DNA of 61,191 bases. Origin: an uncultured Clostridia bacterium. Its GTDB lineage: Bacteria; Bacillota; Clostridia; Oscillospirales; Oscillospiraceae. Location: the NCBI GenBank assembly GCA_945482615.1, contig CALYRG010000004.1, positions 1 through 61,191 on the forward strand. The letters are read 5' to 3'. The translations under genes and the position numbers were made by a program. Position 1 is the stretch's first letter, and the number at the start of each line of letters is the position of its first letter. Shown here one piece after another: positions 50,411-57,296 of this stretch. The notes under the pieces are model-generated. The model ran no database searches and was not told where the DNA came from. It worked only from the letters and a program-made list of their open reading frames with translations.

Positions 50411-51037
50411 ATGAAATCGCTGTTTCAGACGGATGGGCTGCTTTTCCGGGCGCTGACCTGGCTGACGGAGCTGATGGCCCTGAATCTCTGCTTTCTGATT
50501 GGGTGCCTGCCGGTGTTTACCATAGGCGTGTCCATAACGGCCCTGTATGCCAGCCTCTTTTTCCGGGAGGAGGGGGGAAGCCTGCGCCGTTTTTTCCGGG
50601 AGTTCCGGCGCAATTTCCGGCAGGGGCTGCTCCTGGGGCTGCTCCTGGGGACCCTGGGGCTGCTCCTGCTGCTGGACGGCCGCTTCCTGGGGCAGCTGGG
50701 GGAGGGCTATGCCGTCTTCCGGTATCTTCTGTATCTGGCGGGCCTGATCTGGTTGGGGGTGGGGTGCTATGCCTTCGGCCTCACAGCCCGGTATGAAAAC
50801 ACCGTAGTTCGAACCCTGAAAAATGCTTTGCTTCTGAGCATTTCCATGCTGCCCAGAACCGTCCTTATGGTGCTCATCGATTTGGCGCCCCTTCTTATGC
50901 TGCTGGTGTCCCCGGAGCTGTTCGGCAGGAGCCTCATGCTGTGGCTGCTGGTGGGCTTTGCGGCCTGCGCTTATGCCAAGGTGTGGGTGCTGCGGTCCGT
51001 GTTCTCCGCCCTCCCCGGCGGGGAGAAGGAGACATAA
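50411..51037 (+). CDS. YesL/DUF624 family membrane protein
   Basis: Encodes 208 residues from the ATG at 50411, preceded by GGAAGGAAA. About five membrane helices are present (LTELMALNLCFLIGCLPVFT, GLLLGLLLGTLGLLLLLD, MLPRTVLMVLIDLAPLLML). Both the N-terminal layout and the mid-protein arginine-rich SLRRFFREFRRNFRQG stretch fit the DUF624 family, of which B. subtilis YesL is a member. These genes almost always travel with LplB/LplC-type ABC importers for complex sugars, as here. Function unknown; an accessory role in transport is inferred. A terminator follows before the transporter genes. Confidence 0.87.
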   Translation: MKSLFQTDGLLFRALTWLTELMALNLCFLIGCLPVFTIGVSITALYASLFFREEGGSLRRFFREFRRNFRQGLLLGLLLGTLGLLLLLDGRFLGQLGEGYAVFRYLLYLAGLIWLGVGCYAFGLTARYENTVVRTLKNALLLSISMLPRTVLMVLIDLAPLLMLLVSPELFGRSLMLWLLVGFAACAYAKVWVLRSVFSALPGGEKET

Positions 51038-51054
51038 CATAATTCGGTATTGGC

Positions 51055-51092
51055 AAATCGGCTTTCCATTTTTTATGGAAGGCCGATTTTTT
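51055..51092 (+). terminator. Terminator after the YesL-like gene
   Basis: AAATCGGCTTTCCAT (51055-51069) pairs with ATGGAAGGCCGATTT (51075-51089) with one G-T pair, then TTT. A strong intrinsic terminator. Confidence 0.88.
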
Positions 51093-51137
51093 ATGGACAG
51101 CCTGCAAAAAGCGCACTTTTTCGAAGGGGCACCCCGG

Positions 51138-51143
51138 TATAAT
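51138..51143 (+). promoter_or_regulatory. Likely -10 box of the sugar ABC operon
   Basis: TATAAT at 51138-51143, followed 59 bases later by the start codon at 51202. No good -35 hexamer lies 16-18 bases upstream (only CTTTTT-like sequence), so an activator may be needed. Confidence 0.5.
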
Positions 51144-51201
51144 GGAATCGAACGAGGCAAATACACCATCGCGGGATTCTGTCAGAAAAGGAGCGGTTGC
51201 T

Positions 51202-52164
51202 ATGCAACAGACATCCGCCGCGGCATCTGCCCGGCTTTCCCGGCGGGGACGGGGCCGCAGCATCGCCATGCGGCTGAAAAACGACTGGCTGCTCTACGCG
51301 CTGCTGCTTCCGGTGCTTACATGGTATCTGATCTTCTGCTACGCACCCATGGGCGGCCTGGTGCTGGCCTTCAAGAAGTACAGCGTCAGGCTGGGTATCT
51401 GGGGAAGTCCGTGGGTGGGCCTTGCCAACTTTGAAAAAATGTTCCGGGACAGGGATCTGATGCGGGCCCTGCGCAATACCGTCATCTTCGGTCTGGGAGG
51501 CATTGCCGTGTCCATGCCCTGCGAGATCGGCCTGGCCCTGATGCTCAATGAGCTGCGGATGAAGCGGGTCAGGAAGCTGGTGCAGACCACCGTCACCTTC
51601 CCCCATTTCATCTCCTGGGTGGTTCTTTCCGGCATTATGATTAACCTCTTTTCCTCCACCGGGGTGTTCAGCTACATTGTCCAGGGCCTGGGTTTTTCCT
51701 ACCGCAATCCCCTGACCGCCACCTCCGGCTACCGGTGGTTCATCTGGATCAGCGCCGTGTGGAAGGAGGTAGGCTGGGGCTCCATTATTTATCTTGCCGC
51801 CATCACCGGCATCAACCCGGACATGTATGAAGCCGCGGAGCTGGACGGCGCCTCCCGGCTGCAGCAGATGCGCCACGTGACTCTCCCCGCCATCCGGGGC
51901 ACCATCTGCATCATGCTGATCCTGGCCGTGGGCCAGCTGCTGACCAACGGACGGTTCGACCAGATTTTCAATACCTATTCCTCCCCGGTGTACGCCGTTG
52001 CAGACACCATGGACACCTACATCTTCCGGGAATCCTTCACCACCGGGGGCATGAACTTCGGCTACTCCACCGCCATCGGCGTGGTCAAATCCGTGTTCGG
52101 CCTGATGATGATCGTCACGGCCAACAGGATCGTCACGGCCACCGGCGAGCAGGGCCTGCTGTAA
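51202..52164 (+). CDS. Carbohydrate ABC transporter permease (LplB/YteP-like)
   Basis: Encodes 320 residues from the ATG at 51202, behind AAAGGAG; a frame extension to 51142 would run over the -10 box. Six membrane helices are predicted. The binding-protein-dependent transport signature EAAELDGASRLQQMRHVTLP, which contacts the ATPase, is complete. The N-terminal YAPMGGLVLAFKKYSVRLGI is characteristic of the CUT1 LplB group. It pairs with the next permease and the binding lipoprotein. There is no ATPase gene nearby, as usual for these systems, which share an MsmX-type ATPase encoded elsewhere. Confidence 0.92.
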   Translation: MQQTSAAASARLSRRGRGRSIAMRLKNDWLLYALLLPVLTWYLIFCYAPMGGLVLAFKKYSVRLGIWGSPWVGLANFEKMFRDRDLMRALRNTVIFGLGGIAVSMPCEIGLALMLNELRMKRVRKLVQTTVTFPHFISWVVLSGIMINLFSSTGVFSYIVQGLGFSYRNPLTATSGYRWFIWISAVWKEVGWGSIIYLAAITGINPDMYEAAELDGASRLQQMRHVTLPAIRGTICIMLILAVGQLLTNGRFDQIFNTYSSPVYAVADTMDTYIFRESFTTGGMNFGYSTAIGVVKSVFGLMMIVTANRIVTATGEQGLL

Positions 52165-52174
52165 GGAGGTCACT

Positions 52175-53071
52175 ATGGCTAAACGAACCAAGAAATACCA
52201 TGTGGGCCGGAAAAGCACCCTGGATATCGTCATTGCGGTGGTGCTGGGCGTTATGACGTTGGCCGCGGTATTCCCCTTCTATCAGGTGGTGCTGCTGAGC
52301 TTCGCGGATATGACCAGCTACGCCCGGCACCCGCTGTACCTGCTGCCCTACTGCTTCGATCTGACAGGCTACAAGACCATCTTTGAAGACCCCATGTTCT
52401 TCACCTCTCTGGGGGTGACGGTGTTCATCACTCTGGCGGGAACCACCCTGAACATGCTCCTGTCCGTTCTGGGGGCCTATGTTCTGTCCCGGAAATACCT
52501 GGTGGGCAGAAAGCTCTTCCTGAACCTGATTATCTTCACCATGCTCTTTCACGGCGGCCTGATTCCCACATACCTGGTGGTGCGGGATTTGAAGCTGGTG
52601 AACACCGTCTGGGCCATGATCCTGCCCTGCGGCATCAGCACCTATTATCTCATCATTATGAAGAACTACTTCATGTCCCTGCCGGACAGCCTGCTGGAGG
52701 CGGCCCGATTGGATGGAGCCAACGAGTTTCAGATTCTGACATGGGTGGTTCTGCCCATTTCCGTTCCCTTCATGGCCACCTTCATCCTGTTCTACGCGGT
52801 GGAGCGGTGGAACGAATGGTATCTTGCCAACCTCTACATCAACAAGGCTGCCCTGTACCCCTTACAGACCTACCTTCGCAACGTGCTCATCAGCATGAGC
52901 AACACCCTCAACGACATTGCCAAGCAGTTCATGCAGGGCCATGCCAGGGTCAATTCCACCGCCGTGCAGATGGCTACCATCGTGGTGGCCACCGTCCCCA
53001 TCCTGTGCGTCTACCCCTTTGTGCAGCGGCACTTTGTCAAGGGCGTCATGGTGGGGGGCATCAAGGAGTAG
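52175..53071 (+). CDS. Carbohydrate ABC transporter permease (LplC/YtcP-like)
   Basis: Encodes 298 residues with six membrane helices. AAGGAGG lies eight bases before the ATG. The ATPase-contact loop is EAARLDGANEFQILTWVVLP. The start DIVIAVVLGVMTLAAVFPFY and the C-terminal QRHFVKGVMVGGIKE are typical of the CUT1 YtcP/LplC group. It follows the LplB-like gene after ten bases and precedes the binding protein gene. Confidence 0.93.
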   Translation: MAKRTKKYHVGRKSTLDIVIAVVLGVMTLAAVFPFYQVVLLSFADMTSYARHPLYLLPYCFDLTGYKTIFEDPMFFTSLGVTVFITLAGTTLNMLLSVLGAYVLSRKYLVGRKLFLNLIIFTMLFHGGLIPTYLVVRDLKLVNTVWAMILPCGISTYYLIIMKNYFMSLPDSLLEAARLDGANEFQILTWVVLPISVPFMATFILFYAVERWNEWYLANLYINKAALYPLQTYLRNVLISMSNTLNDIAKQFMQGHARVNSTAVQMATIVVATVPILCVYPFVQRHFVKGVMVGGIKE

Positions 53072-53133
53072 GGACCATACGCTGAAATCGGCGTGAAAAT
53101 ACAAGGTCACACTTTACGAATGGAGGAACAAAA

Positions 53134-54687
53134 ATGAAAAAACGCATTGCGCTGCTGCTGGCCCTCGCCCTGGCTCTGGGCCTGGCTGCCTGCGGCGGCA
53201 GCCCCGAGGCGACCTCTTCTCAGGCGGCCCCGGAGGGGCTGGAGCACATGGACATCACCCTGGCCTGGTGGGACGGCGAGTCCATCCTGGCAGGGGACGA
53301 GATTCTGGACTTCGTGGAGGACCGGTTCAATGTCACCTTTGAGGTGATGAACATGACCTGGGACGACTACACCCAGAAGGAGCAGCTGTGGGCCAACACC
53401 GGGTCCCTGCCCGACATCTTCGCTGCGGACTTCCGCAACACCGCTTCCTTTGCCGCCTGGGCCAGGGAAGGGGTCATCCGGGCACTGCCGGAGGATCTGT
53501 CCGCCTATCCCAACCTGGAAAGGTATATGCAGGGCGCTGCCGCCGACAGCTGTATGGTGGATGGGAAGTACTACTGCATCTTCCGTCAGACCTACGGTGA
53601 GCAGGCCGAGACCGTGAAGGACCGTGTCATCGCCTACCGCTGGGATCTGGCTCAGGAGGCGGGTATTACCAAGGAGCCTGAAACCTGGGACGAGTTCCGG
53701 GCTATGATTCTGGCCATCGAGGCTGCCGATCCCGACGGCAAGAAGGTGGGCGGCATGACCGCCCCCGGTGCGGACTACCTGGTGGGCCCCATGTTCTGCT
53801 ATTCCATGCCCAGCGCGGTGGTGGGCGGCGCCACCTTCAAGTGGGTGGAGCAGAACGGCAGCTACATTCCCGCCTATTTTGCAGGGGAAACGCTGGGCGC
53901 CGATGCCCTGCCCACCTGGAACCTGCTCCGGGATATGTACACCGAGGGCACCATCGACAAGGACATTGCCCTGTCCACCCTGGAGCAGAGCAAGAATCAG
54001 TTCCTCAGCGGACAGTCCGCGGCCCTGTGCATCACCTACACCCAGCTCATCACCCTGAAGGACTCCTGGGCAGAGCTGAACGGCTCCCGGATGGAGGACG
54101 ATATCCGCATCCTGGGCCTGATGCCCTCCGTGGACGGCAATCCCTACTACTGGGCCTGGGACTATGCCTGGTCTGAGTCCATGTTCTCGGCCGATGTGGA
54201 CGAGGCCAAGATGGAGCGGATTATGATGATCTATGACTACCTGCTCAGCGGCGAAGGGGTTATGAAGTGCAAGTACGGCAACGAGGGCATCACCTACGAG
54301 ATCGTGGACGGCAAGCTGCAGTTCGTGGACGGCAAGGCCCCGCTGACCGTGTACAAATCCGTGGACGTGTTCGGCAACCTGGTGGCCTGGCAGCCCCCGC
54401 TGCCCAACGGCTGGACCGCCCCCAATGCCAACCCCGACTGGTACAACAAGATGATTGACGACTATGTGGAGCAGGCGAGGAAGGTGCAGCTTCCCGCCAC
54501 CGAGCCCGCCTGCATCACGGAGTTTCTGGCCACCGGCTCTGAGTTCAGCCTGAACCTGAAGGACGACACTCTGCTCATCATGACCGGGGACGAGCCCGTG
54601 GAGCAGATGTGGAACGAGATCATAGAGGACTACAAGGCCGAGGGTCTGGAGGCTGTCATCGCCCAGGTCAACGCCGCTGTAAAGTAA
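53134..54687 (+). CDS. Extracellular solute-binding lipoprotein (LplA-like)
   Basis: Encodes 517 residues. The lipoprotein signal peptide ends with the lipobox LAAC, giving lipidated Cys20, followed by a Gly/Ser-rich tether. The family 1 binding-protein fold is visible from ITLAWWDGESILAGDEIL through GSLPDIFAADFRNTASFAAW. Length over 500 residues fits the LplA subgroup that binds oligosaccharides or aldouronates. GGAGG is spaced well from the ATG. It completes the three-gene importer and ends before a terminator. Ligand not determinable. Confidence 0.92.
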   Translation: MKKRIALLLALALALGLAACGGSPEATSSQAAPEGLEHMDITLAWWDGESILAGDEILDFVEDRFNVTFEVMNMTWDDYTQKEQLWANTGSLPDIFAADFRNTASFAAWAREGVIRALPEDLSAYPNLERYMQGAAADSCMVDGKYYCIFRQTYGEQAETVKDRVIAYRWDLAQEAGITKEPETWDEFRAMILAIEAADPDGKKVGGMTAPGADYLVGPMFCYSMPSAVVGGATFKWVEQNGSYIPAYFAGETLGADALPTWNLLRDMYTEGTIDKDIALSTLEQSKNQFLSGQSAALCITYTQLITLKDSWAELNGSRMEDDIRILGLMPSVDGNPYYWAWDYAWSESMFSADVDEAKMERIMMIYDYLLSGEGVMKCKYGNEGITYEIVDGKLQFVDGKAPLTVYKSVDVFGNLVAWQPPLPNGWTAPNANPDWYNKMIDDYVEQARKVQLPATEPACITEFLATGSEFSLNLKDDTLLIMTGDEPVEQMWNEIIEDYKAEGLEAVIAQVNAAVK

Positions 54688-54710
54688 ACCAAACGTATAG
54701 ACCGGGGCAT

Positions 54711-54736
54711 AGGTGAGAGCCTGTGCCCCGGTTTTC
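54711..54736 (+). terminator. Terminator of the ABC importer operon
   Basis: ACCGGGGCA (54711-54719) pairs perfectly with TGCCCCGGT (54724-54732), then TTTCC. It lies 24 bases after the stop codon. Confidence 0.85.
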
Positions 54737-54749
54737 CAAGGAGATGGCT

Positions 54750-55376
54750 ATGAAAGGCTATATCACAATCAGGCAGGAATTTCTCTTCCCGGATTCCCCC
54801 CTGGGGGAGATGGCAGACAAAGTGCATCTTGCCATGGCAGCCAACGGACGCATGGGCATCCAGCTGCTGGTGGCGGCGGGGGAAAGCATCCGGGTGTCAG
54901 CGCCGGAGGACAGGGTGCAGCTGACCTGCTGTCAGATGGTGGACATCCCGGTGGGGTACAATACCGGAAACGGCGTGGATCAGGGCGGGGCTATGGTGAT
55001 CCTGCCGGACAAATGCCCGGACTACGCGGTGCGCAAAGCCCCCTTCCGGGTATACGACTGTCTGAAGCCCGCCCCCGGGGGCGTGATCCCGGCGGTCAAT
55101 GGCGTGGCGGCGGCCTATGTGACGTTGGAGCCCCGGGAGGGGACTGCCCCCGGCAGTACCGCCGGAGCCACCGGGCGGACACCACTGAATAGGCAGAGCC
55201 GGAAGAACAGGAAACGCCCGGACCCGCTGACGGGTGGCCCGGACGTTTTCGGGTATCCGGGCGGATGCGCCGGCAGGGAATGCCGGGGGCCGAAATGGAA
55301 ACGATTCCACCGCAGAATCAGAAAAAATCCCGGGAAAAACAGCCAAAAACTGTATCATGTCGGTTTTTTGAGTTGA
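54750..55376 (+). CDS. Probable decayed gene; beta-rich N-terminus
   Basis: Encodes 208 residues from the ATG at 54750, after AAGGAG. The first 130 residues look like a genuine beta-sandwich domain (ITIRQEFLFPDSPLGEMADK, VHLAMAANGRMGIQLLVAAG, VDIPVGYNTGNGVDQGG), ending with a VAAAYVTLEPREGTAPG stretch. This resembles the N-terminal part of large glycan-related proteins such as DUF4091-type ones, with low certainty. The remaining 75 residues are Arg/Pro/Gly-rich and look like an out-of-frame or non-coding tail, overlapping the next gene's promoter. I read it as the 5' remnant of a longer secreted or cytoplasmic glycan enzyme linked to the ABC importer. No signal peptide is present. Confidence 0.5.
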   Translation: MKGYITIRQEFLFPDSPLGEMADKVHLAMAANGRMGIQLLVAAGESIRVSAPEDRVQLTCCQMVDIPVGYNTGNGVDQGGAMVILPDKCPDYAVRKAPFRVYDCLKPAPGGVIPAVNGVAAAYVTLEPREGTAPGSTAGATGRTPLNRQSRKNRKRPDPLTGGPDVFGYPGGCAGRECRGPKWKRFHRRIRKNPGKNSQKLYHVGFLS

Positions 55377-55401
55377 CGAAGGGATTTTCTTTCGGTATAA
55401 T
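55373..55401 (+). promoter_or_regulatory. Promoter of BTAD regulator 2
   Basis: TTGACG (55373-55378), 17-base spacer, TATAAT (55396-55401), 86 bases before the start codon. Confidence 0.87.
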
Positions 55402-55486
55402 CAGGGTGAACGTGTCATAGGCACTCTGCCTCCCCGCCGAAGGCGAACCCGGGACGCAGAGGGAACGAAAGGGAAGGAGCGACAGC

Positions 55487-56707
55487 ATGGAAGGCAGCAT
55501 TCAGGTTACCATGTTCGGGAAATTCACCATCCGGGAATCCGGCTGGGCCGGGCAGCCCGGGGCCATCAGCCTCACCGGCCGCTCCAGAAGACTGTGGACC
55601 CTGGTGGCCTATCTGATTCTCCACCGGGACCGGGGCGTTTCCGCCCAGGAGCTGATCGACCTGCTCTGGCAGGACACCGGCGGGAACAACCCTCAGAGCA
55701 CCCTGCAAAACAATGTCAGCCGGGCCCGGGCCGCCCTGGAGGGGCTGGGGCTTGCAGATGCCAGGCAGCTGATCTGCAACGATGCGGGCATGTACCGCTG
55801 GGCCCCCGGGCGGGAAACGGTGCTGGACTGTGAGGAATTTGAGAAAATCGCCGCCCTGTCCCTGGCGGAGCGGGACAGGGACCGGGGCATTTCCATGGCG
55901 CAGAAGGCCATTGCCCTGTATACCGGTGAATTTCTGCCGGAAAGCGCCATGGAAAACTGGTGCATCCACATCAATTCCTATTATCGTTCCCTGTATCTGC
56001 GGCTGTGCCGTCAGGCGGTGCATTGGCTGTTCGATGCCGACCGTCTGGCGGAGGTGGAGGACATCTGCACCCGGGTCATCCGGCAGGACCCGGCGGCGGA
56101 GGAATTCAGCATCAGTCTGATGCGGGCCCAGATTATGCAGCACAACCCGGAAAAGGCCCTGGAGCATTACGATTACATCCGCCAGCTCTTCCGGGACACC
56201 TATGGGGTGGCCCCTTCCGAGGAGCTGGAAATGATGAAGTCCCTGGCGGTTCAGGAGCGGTACGGCTCGGAGACGGAGGATGCCGGAATTCTGGAATTTC
56301 TGTTCCGTTCGGAGAGTGAAAAGGGTGCATTCTACTGCGACAGCAATGTGTTCCGGGAAATGGCCAAGCTGCGCCTGCGGGATATGAAGCGCACCAGGGT
56401 CCCCAGCCAGCTGGTGATCTTCCGGGTGAAGGGCGACGATTTCTCCATGGAGAAGCGGACGGTCTATATGCGGCGTCTGGAAAGTACGCTGCAAAAATCC
56501 CTTCGTTCCGTGGACCCCTATACCCGGCTGGGGGACGGCCGGCTGCTGCTGATGCTCACCAACGCCACCCGGGAAAACGCCGATAAGGTTCTGAACCGGG
56601 TTCAGGACTGTCTGCGCAGGGACTATCCCCGCGCCGGCTTCAACTATTCTGCCAGGGTCATCGACCTGGGGGAGCTGGCAGCCCGGGAGGATGGCTCCGG
56701 GAAATAA
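55487..56707 (+). CDS. BTAD (SARP-like) regulator 2 with degenerate GGDEF-like domain
   Basis: Encodes 406 residues with the same layout as the protein at 27717-28907. Residues 1-108 are the winged helix (IQVTMFGKFTIRESGWAG, RRLWTLVAYLILHRDRGVSA, LIDLLWQD). Residues 109-255 are the BTAD helical repeats (ISMAQKAIALYTGEFLPESA, VEDICTRVIRQDPAAEEFS). Residues 275-395 resemble a GGDEF fold without catalytic residues: LRSVDPYTRLGDGRLLLMLT matches LRxxDxxxRxGGDEFxxLL with LGDGR in place of GGDEF. GGAAGGAG lies before the ATG. It is followed in the same direction by a small conserved gene and a giant surface-protein gene, which are the likely targets. Nucleotide binding by the third domain is only a possibility. 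Confidence 0.85.
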   Translation: MEGSIQVTMFGKFTIRESGWAGQPGAISLTGRSRRLWTLVAYLILHRDRGVSAQELIDLLWQDTGGNNPQSTLQNNVSRARAALEGLGLADARQLICNDAGMYRWAPGRETVLDCEEFEKIAALSLAERDRDRGISMAQKAIALYTGEFLPESAMENWCIHINSYYRSLYLRLCRQAVHWLFDADRLAEVEDICTRVIRQDPAAEEFSISLMRAQIMQHNPEKALEHYDYIRQLFRDTYGVAPSEELEMMKSLAVQERYGSETEDAGILEFLFRSESEKGAFYCDSNVFREMAKLRLRDMKRTRVPSQLVIFRVKGDDFSMEKRTVYMRRLESTLQKSLRSVDPYTRLGDGRLLLMLTNATRENADKVLNRVQDCLRRDYPRAGFNYSARVIDLGELAAREDGSGK

Positions 56708-56723
56708 TTACGGCTGAGAAGCT

Positions 56724-56757
56724 CTGTCCCGGGACGTATCTGCACGTCCCGGGACAG
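56724..56757 (+). terminator. Perfect hairpin after BTAD regulator 2
   Basis: A 14-bp perfect stem with six-base loop, CTGTCCCGGGACGT (56724-56737) with ACGTCCCGGGACAG (56744-56757). No T-run follows. It may be a weak terminator or a protein-binding or RNA element ahead of the small gene. Confidence 0.55.
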
Positions 56758-56877
56758 CTGCGCTGTTATGACTTTGCGAAAAAAGTCGAAAAATATTTTT
56801 TAAAAATCGCTTTGTCATAGCGAATTCATAGCCTCATGGTTTATACTGATGCCAATACTAGGAAAAGGAGGGGAAGT

Positions 56878-57234
56878 ATGCACGAATGCCGTATGATTCC
56901 CATCGGATCGAATGTGTTTGGCATCTATCTGGAACCCGGGGACGGCAATCAGATCCGGGGCACCATCACCGGAAGCCGAATCCGAAAGCCCATTCCGTTC
57001 ACCAGCCTGTCCCGGATGATCCTGCTGCTGGATGAGCAGATGGATATTGAGCAGGAGACTTCCCTGGATCGGCGGCCATCCCAGCCGGGCAATCCTACCT
57101 TTGAACTGGAGATTCTGTTCCGGCAGAACTACAGCTGGCAGGGCCGCCTGCGCTGGCCGGAAAACGGCGTGGAAGCCACCTTCCGCAGCGTCCTGGAGCT
57201 GATTACCATTATGGAGCTCCTTCTGGAGAAGTAA
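56878..57234 (+). CDS. Small conserved-looking protein of unknown function
   Basis: Encodes 118 residues from the ATG at 56878, behind AAAAGGAGG. It is soluble, with a mixed alpha/beta look: NVFGIYLEPGDGNQIRGTIT, FTSLSRMILLLDEQMDIEQ, FELEILFRQNYSWQGRLRW, then a C-terminal helix VLELITIMELLLEK. The strand with WQGRLRWPENGVEATFRS resembles a small ligand- or peptide-binding fold, but I do not recognise a family. It lies between a BTAD regulator and the giant secreted protein, 62 bases ahead of the latter with no terminator between, so it may be cotranscribed and serve that protein's expression or export. Confidence 0.75.
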   Translation: MHECRMIPIGSNVFGIYLEPGDGNQIRGTITGSRIRKPIPFTSLSRMILLLDEQMDIEQETSLDRRPSQPGNPTFELEILFRQNYSWQGRLRWPENGVEATFRSVLELITIMELLLEK

Positions 57235-57296
57235 CCCCCTTTTACGACTGTATAACAGGTTTGCGATAGAGCTATAGAAACAAGGAGGATATAGAG

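Noticed and set aside
48952..50796. 614-residue plus-strand frame
   Set aside because: Mostly antisense of the first GT4 gene; only the short stretch 50173-50300 looks like genuine former coding sequence.
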